NCBI GenBank assembly: GCA_008921705.1
Contig: VFFE01007215.1
Coordinates: forward strand, 842,593-906,592
Origin: Burhinus oedicnemus
Lineage: Eukaryota; Chordata; Aves; Charadriiformes; Burhinidae
Direction: 5' to 3'
DNA: 64,000 bases
Position 1 is the stretch's first letter. Each line of letters begins with the position of its first letter. The translations under genes and the position numbers were made by a program. Of the stretch, positions 1-14,395 are shown piece by piece. The notes under the pieces were generated by a model. That model was not told the DNA's origin. It did no database searches and saw only the letters and a list, made by a program, of their open reading frames with translations.

Positions 1-414
1 TAAATCACACTGTAATCTATTATTTATGTGTACATGCATGGTATGCAATAAAGTATATTAGTTTGAGGAAGCCATTGAATGTAGCAAAGAATCATTTAAT
101 GAAACATGAATTTGAAAGTATTTCATATTACTTGTGTTTTAATTTTGATAGTTCAAAGTGTCTTGTAATAAGCATGTATGAGATTTCACAGACACAACCA
201 AAGGACAGAAACACAGAAACCTTGTGCCTATATGTTAAAACTTATGTGTATAACTCAGTGTCTCCTGGTTGCTGATCGCACAAGGACTACAGCAGCAAGA
301 GAAATTCTGCTTACTCTGAGAATTTGCTGCCTCTGTCTTCTAGACTACAATACTCAGGATTTTTCTTTCTCTGAAGCGGCTCTTCTGCAAGCTGAACTGC
401 TGGTTTTGCCAAAC

Positions 415-600
415 AAAGCAACTCAACTAACCAAGGCTCACCAAGGGCAAATCTTGCCTGACTAACCTAGTGGCCTTCTATGAAGGAGTGACTACATCAG
501 TAGACAAGGGAAGAGTTACTGATTTCATCTATCCTGACTTCTGTAAGCCTTTGACACGGTCCCCCACAACACCCTTCTCTCTAAATTGGAGAGATACAAA
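415..600 (+). repeat. Old CR1 LINE fragment (reverse transcriptase region)
   Basis: The plus strand resembles the CR1 ORF2 stretch leading into the RT core. It carries a run like LTNLVAFYEGVT, then a (K)AFDTVPHN-type motif at about 547-571 read with a one-base deletion, then a KLERYK-like end. Frame breaks show it is dead. It is a short internal piece lacking the CR1 3' end. Confidence 0.72.
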
Positions 601-3600
601 ATTGAATTATTTTGATAACTGGAGATAACTACTGTATATTTCTAAACAAGGTAAAAATGGTCTAAAATTATTTAAGTCATAAAAATACCTGCTTTACTAA
701 TTCCTAGCATTCTTTTTTAGTAATCTAGTCCTGCAACCCCTTCTTATATCTTGAATGGCAGACTGTATTAAAAGGTAATTGATCAATTTGAAAAAGAACC
801 TTGCGTGGTAACAGAATGATGATCATAAGAAAATGGACTCTATTGGCTCTTAATTCCTTTGGCCAGTCTTACTCTACTAGACCTTCAAGTAAGTGTTAAT
901 TTTTACAATATCCTTGCATATTACTATATTTTTCACAATTTGACCCTGTAAGTCTAAGAACAGATAATCCTACAGTTTTCAACCACTTCAGAGTGATCTT
1001 GCATGAAATTTGCAAGAAGAGTTTCTGATCTGACACAAAGAGTTAACTACATCTTCCCTCCCCATAAGAATAGCTACCTACACAGAAGATTTATGAGCTA
1101 GACTGGGAGGAGAACACTGGATTTAGCAACTTGTCCACCGGCCTTTCTTCTGAACTAGTGAACAGTAACAGCAATAATATTCCAGTCCTGTTCACAAAGT
1201 TCATAAAATAATTTTATCCAATGATTCTGGCTCTGCGCATTGCCAAAAATAGTCACCATAAAAGAAGTAGTTTTTCTTCTTTTCATAGATACTTAAGGAC
1301 AATATTAAATCAGTTGACTTCCATGAGAAATAGCATGAAGTTCAACTGTGAACGGCACTAAATTAGACTAGGATTGCTAACACCTTCAGGGACAGTAAAA
1401 TTCTAAACAGTTGATGAGGTGGAGTCCATCTTATTCTCACAATTTCTTGATGTAGTTAATTCCTTTAATTTTTTGATCTTGTTTTTAATCAAAAACACCT
1501 AAAAATCCAATACCCATTTCTAAAATCGAGTGTATGCATAATATTCATACTTAAAGTATACCGTGGCATAAGGAATCTAGTCACGGCACGTATTGCTTTC
1601 CTGTCTTCTCCTTCCTTCCTCCCTTCTGTGGCTCAGAATTTACGCACAGTCTTGCAAAATTGTCAGAGAATTTATGAGACTCAGCACAAAATCTATTCAC
1701 CTACACCTTCCTAAGGAGATGGTGTTGGAATCAAGATAATGCTATTCCACTTGCTCATCCAAACAGAATTATTCAAGCAGAAAATTCTGGTAGGATTTTG
1801 CAGGGCTGCTTGTACGGTACCACTCTGAGAACAGCCAGCCTTCTAAAAGACAGTTTTTAAATCAGAGGTTTTGAACAAGATTTTATACATAACCTTCTCA
1901 CCATACCATTTGACTCTCCTAACATTCAGAGCATTTTATGCTGGGTTTCCTTTGTGTGAGTGAGTGAAGAAACTCTGTTTTATGCATGATTAAAGCTGCT
2001 ATTTTATTACACTGCATTTTCTTTGAATGTTAATTTCTGTTTGTGGCAGATCTTTGAATTCTCACAAACTGGTGTTATTGCTGCATAGCTTGATATTCAA
2101 AATAGCTCTGCTCGAGATAATCTGTTCTGCACCTTTGTTATATGGCATTCAAAAACTTTTAATTAAAACCAGGAATGACGTCTGAATGAGTTCAACAAGG
2201 TAACATCAGGATAACATCAAATGAAACTGGAGTTCCAGCCAGCTCTGGTAATATGTCAGTCTACCACCTGAGAAAAGGGCGCTTTGAGAAACTAAGCGAG
2301 ATTCTCTGATGAATATTTTGTTTCAGATTGGTCTGCCCCGTATTTTAATCATCTGCCCAGAAAGACTGTTCTGTCTCCATCAGTTTTGTTTTGTTACTGC
2401 TTTGCTAGAATGATAATCATTGTGCAATTAAGGAAATTTTTAGAAGTCTGAAAGTTAATTAATAAATTCAAGTTCAGAGAGAGAAGATTCATAACCCCTT
2501 TTAGCTCAATTACATTAAAAAAAGTCTCAGATAATTCTATTTGATGAAAACACTTGAATGTGCTTTTGCAGGGATGGGGGTGATGGGATGTGTAACTTGT
2601 TCCAGCAAACTATGCACATGACTCATGAGGTTTTACAGATTTCCTCACGTGAGTCATTTTGGTACACCGTTGGCCTCTCTCTAAGATTTTTTCTTTTTCA
2701 GGTTGAAAGCTGCAGATACATTTACTGGGAAAGGAATCCCCACAATTCTTCCTTCTCTACGTCTTCCAAAGAGAACAGCTTTTTTCTCTTTTTTCCAAAG
2801 AGAACAGAACTGTTTTGGAGAACAGCTTCTAGGAGATGAAGGCATGCCAGAAATTCACATTCTGGGTACATCTAGAGTTTGGGTACATCTTAGAGTTTGG
2901 GTACATCTAAGATGTTACTTCCAGGAGTCTAAATTACAGCTTTGTAGGGTAGCATTATTAAAAAGAAAAATTGTATTTGATCATGAACCAAAAACGTGAT
3001 TCCTGGAGCTGTGCTTTGAAGTGTCAGGTTCATCCCTGTCACCATGGTAACCAGGGTCCACAGCTGCCCCAAGGAAAAGAGCTTAACAGGCTGTGCCAGT
3101 GAAAAGGGGGATGCCTGGCACCACTGGCCTCTTCTCCGCACCCATCCTGAAAGAGGAGGGTAGCGAGGTGATGTTTAGATACAATCTGCTGCCTCACTTT
3201 GTGTTGCAACATACTGAGCCCATCTTTGTCCTTACATGTGTCCCTTGCCAGGTACCAGAAGGTACCAGCTACGCCTAACAGAAGGGGTCCCTCAAGGCCC
3301 CAAAGCTTTCTGATATTAGAACTCAGGCCCTCATACGAAAAAAATTAGATACCACTGTTGCCTACATAAAAGGTCATTGCTGCAGAAGTGGATAGAGACA
3401 TGTGTTTCGTGGGCCCCTACGGCTTCTTCTGAAAGAGCTTTTTGATCCCTCTCAAAGGATGGCTTACGTGCAAGAATGAAATAAATACAGCTTTGGGCTA
3501 ACCTCTAGTCAGATTTGGAATGGTATAAGATGCTGTAGAAGTTAAATACAGAAAGTCGCACAGGTGGCTCTGCACACAAATGTGGTACCAGGTAAACAAG

Positions 3601-6600
3601 TGACTCCCTGCTTACACATCCTGCTTCCAGATAATGCAGAAAAACAGCCTGAGCTTATGCTACTAGACGTTTTTTAAATGGCGAACATGCAGATTATAAA
3701 TATTTATATACATTCTTAATTAATTAAGCAAACTAGCACAGCATATCTTGCCATATAACAATGAGAATGCTACCTGGAAATTCCAGTGTATTATATATGT
3801 TTATATATAAAAGACGGCTGCTTCCTGACTGGTATTGTTAAGCCTTCGCAAGTGTAGATATATATTGTTTTGATAAGTGATATTTAATTAAAAAAAAAAT
3901 CAATCCCATCTTTAGTACTTTCCAGGACTTTCAGATCAGTCCATTGACTGGTACTACTTTGGTAGGAAACTGCAATGAAAGCAGAATCAGGTGAACCAAG
4001 TGTCTGCTGCTACTAGAGACTCAAACTAAAATTAATGAGGACTTACTCTTGCAATGTTCCACTGAGAAACAATTTAAATTCACAGTGACTACTCTGAAAA
4101 CAGTAATGTCCCTGAATTTATAACCAATTATGAAAGAGTTGACCTTAAAAGATTCCAAAGTATCAAGTGAAGAAAGTGCTGAATCCATTTGCTTCACTAA
4201 CTGTGAAACCTTGGACATGTGCAGACGAACAGAGCCAAAGCAGGAACAATGCTGAGGAGACAATGTTCCAGCAACACTCTGCCCTGCTGTCCACCGGGCA
4301 CACTGAAAGAGCAGATTAGTGGCTTCAATGCATTTCTACTACATCTGCCACTAAGACATACGACCTCTGCATCTACTTTGTAGGCACTTTACTATCTTTC
4401 AGAATACTGCGAGGATAGGATCCAGCTATAGGGAAAGATATTCAGTGCATCTTATAATCTACAGGTTGTACAGCTTGTGCTTTACAAGTTATTATCCTCA
4501 CACAAGAGACAGCTGCTCATGTAGCGATAACTAGACTAAGCTTTAAGTGAGCTGGCTCAGTGATGCAACCGTGTCCCCAGGACACAAAAAGCTCTGGGTG
4601 AATGCAGGTGGCAACTGTGACAAGTCATTTTACGCAGGGGCGTAAGCTGAAGTCACACTGTCAGCTTCTAGTTCAGTTGTTTTATCTGGGACAGGACACA
4701 AGATAAAAAAGTGGGCTAAGGCTTCTGAAACGGCATCTCTCAAAGCAAAGAGCAAACTCCAAGGGCGGAGGAACACGGCCCTTCCCTGGGTGGCAGCAGC
4801 ACTGCCCAAGAGAAGGGAGACTCCTCCTGGTTGCGGCACATCGCGAAGTCCAGGCAGAGCTGCGCTTGCCTCTGGAACCACCAACTCCAAAACATGCAGA
4901 ACAAATGATGTTATTTGGTTTACACAATGGAAATATATCCCATGGATAAATTAGAGTCTATTCATTAGTCTGTTGGGACACTTGAAAATCCATGAGACAA
5001 CCTTTTTTCTCCCCTCCCCTTCTGGCCTGCCTTGCCGCCTTCAAACCAAAGAGAACAAATCTTTAAAAGCAATCAGAATACCATATTTGGGGGGTTTGGT
5101 ACTAGATTTTTTCAATCATTGAAGTTTCCTCTCAGGTAATCATTTCAAAATTGTCACCCACCCCGCAAAAGCTACAGCCTTACTGTGAAAAAAATCCTAA
5201 TCTGTGCCAGAACTCAGGTTTTAGAAAGCTACAGGATCTCCCAATATACAAATTGTGGACAATACTAAACGCTTGTTTCAAAATACCAGGTCTCATCCCG
5301 TAACAGCTGCATGTCTGAAATGTTGGAGAAATTAAGAGAAATACCTGATGCAATTTTCTTTTATTTTGAAATCTGGTTAATTTTCTGTGTCCTGGAAAAA
5401 ATCAGTTTTTAGACGAGACTTTCTTGAGCCACTTGATGCAGTCCTTTCAGTAGCCAACACGGAAGTAGAGGTCTAAAGACTCACACATTTTTTCATTGCA
5501 TGAGTACTAACAGACCTTGAAAAGGATACGTAAAAAAAAGTTGTAGAAATACTTAACATGCATGATGTAAAGTATCAGATTGACACAATGAAATCTAAAG
5601 CGCTATTTCTCCCTGATTTTCTGGAAAGGGGTATTGGTCAAGAATGGTCCCCTAACACTCCAATCCACCTGATCACAACCATTTAGCAACAACTTGTTGG
5701 ATGGACTGTTACCATTTCTTAAGGTCACTGTGATTACTTCCTGTGTACAATGGGTCTATTGTTAAGACCTGCTGTAGCATTTTTTCCTGAAAACATATAA
5801 AGGCAGCCCACCTTTTGATAATGAGGTAATTTATTAACTTTTTTTGGAGGGGGGGAAAAAAAAAGCATTAGTGTTTGGCCCCATTATAAATTAAAAAACT
5901 TTCAAGTTTTAGTCTGAACAAACAGCCTGCTTTCAAAAACATATATTTTAAAAAATAAATCCTCCCTTGATGTTAGTTATAAAATTTCAACTATGCAAAA
6001 CACTGCATTAAGAAATTATCTGGTTTTGACAATGACTCCTATATGCCTTGTTAGCTCAGAATTAAATGGAAAAGAAAATTACTACAAAAGCAATGTTTGG
6101 TAACAAATACACAAAATATCTCATCTTTATGTGCCTTTCCACCAGGTAACATTTAAGAAGTTTAGTAGAGAAAGTACATTATAATGGTGTTATCATTTAT
6201 ATATGCACACAACACAGTTTATGGGGAAAAATACTACTTTCAAATGTCTGAAGTTCCATTTTGCTATATTTATTGAAAATAACATTCTGTGAATAACTTC
6301 TGCCAATTTAAGCAACTATAAAATTATAAGTGAGAATTTATTGGTAGTGTAGGAGTTGCAGAGTTATTGCAGACCTGTGCAATTACACTGAAGGAAGCAA
6401 GGACCGCTTAACTCTCCTCCACACAAAACTGCAAACTCTCAACCCAAACTATACTCACAGGAGCTCAAAATACAGAAATTCCCAAGATGGAAAATTATCT
6501 TAGATCAAATGAAGTACTAGTAGCATTGAGGATGGAATCAAAAGAAAAAGGCACTGTGGAGGAACAGAAATAATGTTTCCTTCATCCTTTCAAATAAACC

Positions 6601-9600
6601 AAACCCACACAAATTAAAGTTTATACTAGTCTTTCATAGCACTCATTGGTTATTATTTGCCATTCCAAATGGCAAAAAGTGAGAAAATACATGGAACCCC
6701 CTTCAAGAAAACAAATGGTTAATTCTTCCTTTGGAGTTAAGTCCCAGTTTTTCCAAACTCACATAGATTAAAGTTTATACAGTGCTAAGTCTAGTCTTTA
6801 ATAGATCCACTGGTTATTAGTATCCCAGATTCTTACTGTCATGACTGCCAGCCTTCAGTATCTTGTTTCCTGTAAAATTTGGTACATTTTCAAATAAAGT
6901 GAAAGAGTAAATATCAGTATCCCAAAAGAATCAAAGAGGCTTTATTTCACATGAAGTATATTCCTCCATCTAGAGATTTTTTTGCAACTTCTTCAGTTAT
7001 ACGATACTTTCCTGACATGATTCAGTGTCTACAGGAGTCCACTGGGCTAGCTGGGAAACAACACAGGATGCACTGGTGTGCCACACCCCTGGCAGAGAAC
7101 TTTCCTTCTCTTTACAATTTTCCTATCTGAAGAGCATCCACTCTCAGAAAGTTACATGGGTCAAAACTCTTGAGGTTCTCCTGAACTCCTTAGCACTACT
7201 AGGTGTCCAAGCAGCTGGTGGTCTGGGAACATGAGAGAAAGGTAAATATTCTCCCAAGCCAACTGGGTATCACCCAGCTGCACATTGCAGCAGGCTGAAG
7301 GTACTGGCTCAGCCATTACCCTAATTATGCAGTTGCTCCCAAATCTGCTTATCCAAATATATCTGAAAGGTCTTATGTCAGCACTTTAAGATAGGCCACC
7401 TGATTTTGCACTGGAACATCAAAGCAGTGGTTCTTATCCACACTAGTCCACCAGCTGCGACGTGAGGGCAACAGCTTTTAGCTGACTGAAAGCTTTGACA
7501 TCTTCCGCTACACCAACCATTTGCAAAACAAACACATTACCTAAGCTTTAAACCCTGTGTAAGAAGTCACAAGCCTGTTTATAGGTTTGTTTACAGCATT
7601 TGACATCTAGAAACGCAGCCGTAATGGCACTGCAACAACATGCAGCTAATGCAATGACAACTGTATGAAAAAAACCACATTGATGTTCACAGCTCTGGGT
7701 TGATTGCCATTGACTAGCGAGTTCAGATCAGGAACTGTAATGACATTAAAAGCCTTCCGTGTTGTGCCATTGCCTCTCTTTCCACATATCCCTATATTAC
7801 TAATGTTTCACAAAAACTTTCAAGCGGGAGCAAGAGGTGGCAATCCTGCAGACTACAGGACAAAACACGCCTGCAAGAAAGATGACTGTCAACGTGTATT
7901 GCCACGTTCTGAACCTTTGGCTTTACTTTTTCACATTTTTTCTTTTCAAACAGAAGTCCTGATGCCTTCAAACTTTAAGCTCTAATCAGTTTTTCTCTTC
8001 TGAAAGAAATAAGAGACTTTGTTATTTCCACTATTCAAGTAAATACACAAAACTGCGATGGGGGAACCAGTTGTAATAAAGAGCCTCCATGATTAAAGTT
8101 AGATGAGCTTTTCATACCTGGTATTACACTGGTTCATAAAAAGTAAAGATGAATCAGTTTTTAATTGCACAAAGCTTACTCTGACAGAAGGCAGCCAGGC
8201 TGTATGGAAAGTAGTACTGGGTTGTGCAGTATGCAGAACTAAAAGGTATCAGTTTGAAAGTGGATTTGTGGTCCCCTCGGCTGCATGTTTTGTGGGTAGT
8301 GGAGCATTTAGTTGTTTTTATCCAGAGGATGAAATTAGCTGCTCTGTACTGGTTATGCCTTGGGCTCTTGCTTTCCCAGCTAGATTCTCCAGGAAAATAT
8401 AACTGTATCAAAGGGAAAAAAAGAATACATCTAACAAAAGCTTCAAATCCACATGGAAGTCAAAATAAATGAAGCCAACTATAACATGCAAATATTGTAT
8501 TATGATTTATGTAATGGGCTGCTGGCAAAGAAGATTACTGTACTGGTATTTATGCTTTAAATCTGGTTTTAGGGTTTTCAGTCAGTTGTGATCTGATTAA
8601 AATGTGACTGATTTGGAAGAGAAAATCACCTTAAAGTGAAGGAGTGCCAAGAACTCTTGCAGATGGGGTGGCAAAAATATCTATACTGAGGCACCGACCT
8701 TTGCTTAACAATGAGCAAAACCGAATTTACATTTTAAAATAGAAGCAAAAAATTGAATTAAACAAGGACTGACATGAAAATAATGTGCTCTAGTTTTCAG
8801 AGACACAGGCTAAGACACACCTCTATGTACCTCATTTAAATTGCCCATTTGGCAAATTGTGACGTGTGATTTGAAACACACAGACCACTCCACAGTGTGA
8901 GCTCCCATCTACAGGTGGGTATTCCTGACCATCCACAGCAAAAATGGCATTTCTTTTCAAGGAAGTGAAAAATGGCTTTACTCAGTGACTGACTTGATAG
9001 GACTTTAATGAATGACTCACTTCAGCTTCTTGTTCCTTAAAGAATAGGCAATGTTATTTATCAGCTTTTTTAGAGACAGCTGGCCAGAATTTTCAAACTT
9101 GGGTAGAAGTCATCACTCTGACATACTCAGACAGCACCAACGCAGGAGACAACTTTTAGATAGGTGGAGAACTTCTCATAAATCAGATCTACTGTCATAT
9201 TTTAAGTATCCATATTTGAAAAGAAACATACACCTTGGGAAACATATTAGCCAACCAACACAATGACCATATCTCCAGATGACCTCCTTTTGCCTGACTC
9301 TGGTGTAGTAAGAAGACTAGTAAGTATTACATGAAAACATAGTGCAATCCTGTACGATCATGCCTGCTACTTCCAGAATATCCCAAAAGTCAAATTAAAT
9401 ATAAAACTGCTTGTATACCTCAAGCATTCAAGAAATGGAAAGTGGAGAATAATAATGTATTTCTGAACAAAACATTAAATAACTTGAGACTACACTAAAC
9501 TTCATTAGTAAACTGTAAAAGCATTTTTTGATCACTACAACACTTAAGGTAAATGTTTATCTAACTTTTTTTTCAGCAGGACAAAATGCTGAAAAGGAAA

Positions 9601-9940
9601 AGCAAGAAATAAAAATGTAATTCAATTCAAAAATCACATATATCAATAACTTGTTTTCACCGTGCAATAAATACAAATCTTAGAAAATCGGTAGCATTAC
9701 AGGTCCACTGTCTTTCTTATCCCACTGATCATTTAGGCGTAAATATATCTACCATTATCCCACTGCGAAAGAAAGGACCTAACAATCTTTCAGTTTTGTA
9801 GACCCAGGTAGGTTTTACTTAGTGTAACCCGTAAAAATAAATATTTGATTCTGTGTTCCCAAACTTGCACCAGGGCTGATATATTTCCACTCAGCTACAC
9901 GTGATATTCTCCATGGAAAATAATTCCACTTTCTTTCACC
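601..9940. other. Intronic stretch without recognised gene
   Basis: AT-rich sequence within the partial PTPRK intron. Apart from a small tandem repeat at 2863-2909 and an A/G-rich run near 5845-5865, I see no repeat family, RNA gene or exon. Open frames are short and carry no recognisable domain. Confidence 0.65.
2863..2909. repeat. Small tandem repeat, 18-19 bp unit
   Basis: The unit GGGTACATCTAGAGTTT occurs about two and a half times in a row, with a one-base T insertion in the second copy. It is a minor local duplication. Confidence 0.85.
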
Positions 9941-10412
9941 TACAAAGACAAGTGTAGAGCCCTGCACTTGGGATGGTAACACCACACCACAGCACAGCCT
10001 GGGGTTAGAAAGCAGCTTTGCAGAAAATAAGGAAGGAGAGAATTGATCCTGTTGCCATCTTCAGCTGCCTCACGGGTGGATGGATGTAGAGAAGACACAG
10101 CCAGACTCTGCTCTGACAGATGCACAGCAAAAGGACTAGGGGCAAGAGACATGACTTGCAACAAGGGAAATCCCAAATTAGATAGCATGGAAAAAAATCC
10201 CATATCACAAGGAGGGTGGTTAAAAAATGGGGCAACTGCCCAAAGAGGAATCTTCATCCTTGGACACATTAAAAACTCAGCTTGACAAGGCCCTGAGCAA
10301 CGTAATTTAACTTCCAATTTAGGTCTAATTAAGCTGAACCTGCTCTGAGCAAGGGTTTGACCAAATGACCTCCAGAGATCCCTTCCAACCTGACTTATTC
10401 CAAGATTCCTGT
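9941..10412 (+). repeat. Decayed CR1 LINE 3' region
   Basis: The plus strand begins with a CR1-like segment (GTAGAGCCCTGCACTTGGGA) and continues through patterns such as TGTAGAGAAGACACAGCCAGACTCT and CTTGCAACAAGGGAAAT. It ends with the 3' hallmark of CACATTAAAAACTCAGCTTGACAAGGCCCTGAGCAAC and CCAGAGATCCCTTCCAACCTGA. Several internal blocks appear deleted and the terminal 8-bp repeats are eroded, so this is an old, sense-oriented copy. Confidence 0.85.
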
Positions 10413-13400
10413 TTATGCATGCAGACACCAACTGTCACTCTGTTCATCTCTGTGCTCTAAGTAGTCATTATTGCCTTCTTTTCATAAATAAATAAATAAA
10501 TGCGTGAATTCTCTGAAATTCAGGGAATGCAGTTTTAACTTTGCATTTCTTCCAGTTTCAGTATTTCACTTAGATTCACATTTGAGGCTTTTTTCCTAAG
10601 GCTGTCACAATTTCAAAAACAATCCTCTAAGATTCAATCACAGCTGGCTCCCGGGAACTTTCTACAGTTGACTGTAGCTTTAAGCATCTGGCCCTGAACA
10701 TTTAAGAAAAAACTTAATGCTCTGGTTTGCTAGAAGATTCTCAGTGGCCACTGATTGCCTATAAAGACGAAGACTGCTCTTCAGGTCCTGCCTCTCAATG
10801 CAAAGAAGTGCAGAAAGCCAGCGGAGAAGAGACGTTAGATGAGTTAGTCCTTGCTTACCAGAAAGCACCTTGATCAGCTGAAGTTTCATTAACTGGGAAA
10901 AGGGATAGAAAGCACCCTTTTAAGCTGCTATCAATATGGCTACATACTGGGTAAAAGAACTTACTGCCTATAGCATGTGATTGCTTTCCTCCCTGAAATG
11001 CTCTCCTCATTTGCCCTCCCCAGGGGCTCCCCAGGGCTGGAGAAACCCTGCCGTAAGAAAGAGTGTGGAGATAACAGAGGGGTGATTCAGAGTTTAGTGG
11101 CAGAAAGGCAGCTAGCGGTTAAAGGAGCTGCCCTAGGTCTGACAGGAGAATGAAAATACAGAGAAGTGGCAAGGGAAATCAGAAACGAAAAGAAAAAGTC
11201 TGGAAAACAGATATGCAGAGCAAGGAAAACATGATGAAAAAAGAATTGGGCTATTAGGAATACAGAAAAAGAAAACCACAAATGAAAGAAAGCGTAAAAT
11301 ACAACAAAGAAGAAAGGGTAACTGTTGATATAGAAAATGTTTAAAATTCTTTAGTGATAAAAATAAATTATTTTTTATGAAATCAATGACTTTTGGTTGT
11401 AAATGTCTATTCAAACTGGACCTGAATTGTATTCCCTTGCTACATGAATCTGAGCAATTTGTGCCAATGAAAAGAGGAGCAAACCCAAACGTGGATCTCT
11501 GTGAACAGAAAAGGTGGCTTCTTTCTTTCCTTCTTGCAGAAGGCACGATCCCAGACCTGTTAGAAACATTCCTTTGTGCGCTCTAGAAAGGCCATCCCCT
11601 GTGCCGGTTAGCAATGAGAACTCCAGATGCTACTACACGCGCTGCCACAACCCAAAACTACCACGTAACTCCGCATAAATTGTGTGCCTTTTTGTGAGAC
11701 AGGCAGAACAAGAACATAAAGAGCATTACAAATCATGACCAAAATGCACCGTCAGATCTGCATGGAGTGATTTACAGATCAACCTCCCTGTGATATATAT
11801 TACCTCAGGTCACTGATACTAAGTCTTCAACTTTAGTTGTAGCAAATATGCTCCTTTCTCTTTCTTACCATGCAGTTAAAAAACAACCAACCAACATCAC
11901 TGAAATGAGGGAAGCGGTGTTACCTTCTGCTTAACAGAAAAATAACAGTGCAGACCTTGTCATTTAACCTTCCTTCTCGCCCAAAATTAAACAACTCCTG
12001 CCTCAAACTATCACACTGCTTTTACCCTTGATGCTTCTTAGAAGGTTTTTAGGCCTTGTAAACATTTTTCTAAGCATAAAGAAATCTTCAAAAGAATTTT
12101 TACTGACCAAACAAACAAATCAAAATGAGATTAAGCCTAAATAAAAGCAAAGCAAGGACCAAATTTCAGTGTCCATTTACTCTTTTAATTTTTTTTTCTA
12201 TTTGTATTGTAATCACAGAGGCTTTTTTTTTTTAAGTGTGAACTGCTTTTTAAACTCAAAATGTTCTAGTTCGCTTCAGTGATTTTCTACATTTGACTAC
12301 CCTCTTGAGACCTGGGAAATCAAACAACTCCATATGCATCTGAGAGCAGACCTTCAGTTGCAATCAGCAGGCCTATGCCAGTATGGACAAGTAGACGAGT
12401 GGTTCAATCACGCTTAATACAAACTACTAAAAGAAAAGCCTTATTTCAAGTCTCTTCGTCTTGTGCTTAATCAAATGTAGTGAATAAAGTTGACAATTTA
12501 AGGACTTTCAGTTTACATAAAAGCAATACCTGCTGCAAAATTTTTCAACAATTTCTTAGATATATTGGCTCTAAGCTCCCAGCAGAATCGTATACAAAAA
12601 AATCTTATTTTCATTCATTTACAGCAAAATGTATTTATGCCCACTAACCAAAAAAAACTTTATTAAATATTCATAGATATTGCAGGTATTTATTAAATCA
12701 GTTTCATCACTAGAAGATATTTTTTATATAATATCAATTTTCTATCTGTTTATTGAGTGCTTGTAAAGCCTTTTTCAAGAAACAGTAAAATACATGAAAT
12801 GTTTTACTGCATAGCAATACACTAAATAAATTTCATTCTCACTCAGCTCATTGACTTAACAATGTTTACTTAGTGAACCTGAATTCAAAACAAGTTTCAT
12901 TGCACTGAACCATCTTACACTCATCTTGACTTTTGGCAAGGGTAAAAAGTACCATTAATATTTAAGAAACTTTAATTACAATTGCTGATTGAAAACCCAG
13001 TGACGGCAACAGCCAAATTCAAACAAATTTTTTTGAAAAACCCAAATATTCCTCACCCTATAGCTCTAGAAGGATTAGCTTTTTATACTGGCAGGTACTC
13101 CCTCATTAAAACCAAATATCCCTCCTCCCATAGCATTGCCACCATGCCTGCGTGACTGCAAGTGGGTAACAAGTATAAGAGACTCCTGCTCAGTGTTTTG
13201 TGAAGACCTTTTTTACATGTTTAGCCCATCAAACCCTCCAGCAGGAAAACATTTCAGCTTGGATTTCATTCCTGTCTTTAACGTTGGAGGAAGGAAGATT
13301 ACAGCTGAGATTAGAGTGAGTTAGGTTCGGAGCTGGGTTATCCCTTCCTTCTCAGATTGGGCTCCTTCTGCACAAGGGTCTATTCCAGCCACAATGAAAT

Positions 13401-13851
13401 GAACAGGAATGGTTTGAAAATCACTTCTAGGGTTAAAACAAACCTTTTCACCTTGGCTAATATCTTAAAAATTTCAAGAGGGATGTGGGCAAAACAGAAA
13501 GAGAGTAGTAAACAGAGGCTTTCCAGGAAGATTTAACTCAAGGATTTTGGGAGAGGTGCAAGTGTAAAGTAGTAGCTCTAGAAATTATATTTTTTTCTAT
13601 TTTTCCTTCAAAGGCTCTGTTCTTTAACTCCAGTTATTTCAGATAACTCAGATAACTGACAAGGAAAAAAAAAACCAGCCCGTTCCCCTATGCCCATTGG
13701 TATTTTTTTCCAAACTTCAGAATGCCAAATTTGAATCATCCCTGTAGGCATACATAGTGGAAGGAATTCTGCCCAATCTTTCCTCAATCTTCTCCTCAGA
13801 AAGATAGTATGCTGAAAAATATGACCATAAAATGTAAGCATTCTTAGAGAA
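10413..13851. other. Intronic stretch without recognised gene
   Basis: Unique AT-rich sequence. It contains a short AAAT/ATAA microsatellite at about 10485-10502. No exon, RNA gene or interspersed repeat was recognised. Confidence 0.65.
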
Positions 13852-14395
13852 TGTACTGAGTCTGGCTGGGATGGAGTTAATTTTCCTCATCGCAGTCCAT
13901 AAGATGCTGTGTTTTGGATTTGTGACTAAACCAGTGTTGATAACACAGGGATGTTTTAGCTATTGCTGAGCAGCGTTTGCACAGCATCAAGGTGTTCTCT
14001 GTTTTTCACGCTGCCTCTCACCGAGTAGGCTGGGGGTGGGCAAGAGTTTGGGAGGGGGCAGAGCTGGGACAGCTGACCCCAACTGATGAAAGGGATAGCT
14101 CATGTCATACGAGACTGTGCTCAGCAATAAAAGTTTGGAGTTTTGGATTTCCAAAGCGACCATAGCTTGGAGACTGGCTGGGCACTGGGCTGTCTGTGGG
14201 AGGTCGTAAGTGACCGCCTTTGTATCACTTTTTAAAAAGCAAATAAATCTTTGCTTCACTTATTAAACCATCTTCATCTCAGCCCACAGGTTTTCTTACT
14301 TTCGGTGTTCTGTTTCTCTTCCCCATTCTGCTGGTGGCGGACTATGTGAGCAGCTGGGTGGGCGCTTAGTTGCTGGCTGGGGTCAACCTCCCCAC
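13852..14395 (+). mobile_element. Solo LTR of an avian endogenous retrovirus (ERVL-like)
   Basis: This starts TGTACTGAGTCTGGCTGGGA and continues with GGAGTTAATTTTCCTCATCG, a pattern I recognise from a widespread family of avian LTRs. It includes AGCAATAAAAGTTTGG and a late AAATAAATC poly(A)-type signal. It ends near GCTGGCTGGGGTCAACCTCC, corresponding to the usual ...GGGGTTAAACCACGACA end but decayed, so the right edge is approximate. No internal viral genes lie beside it, so it is a solo LTR. The assignment to the ERVL class is from memory of the family. Confidence 0.82.

Noticed and set aside
9940..10431. 163-codon minus-strand open frame
   Set aside because: It lies antisense over a decayed CR1 and has no recognisable domain.
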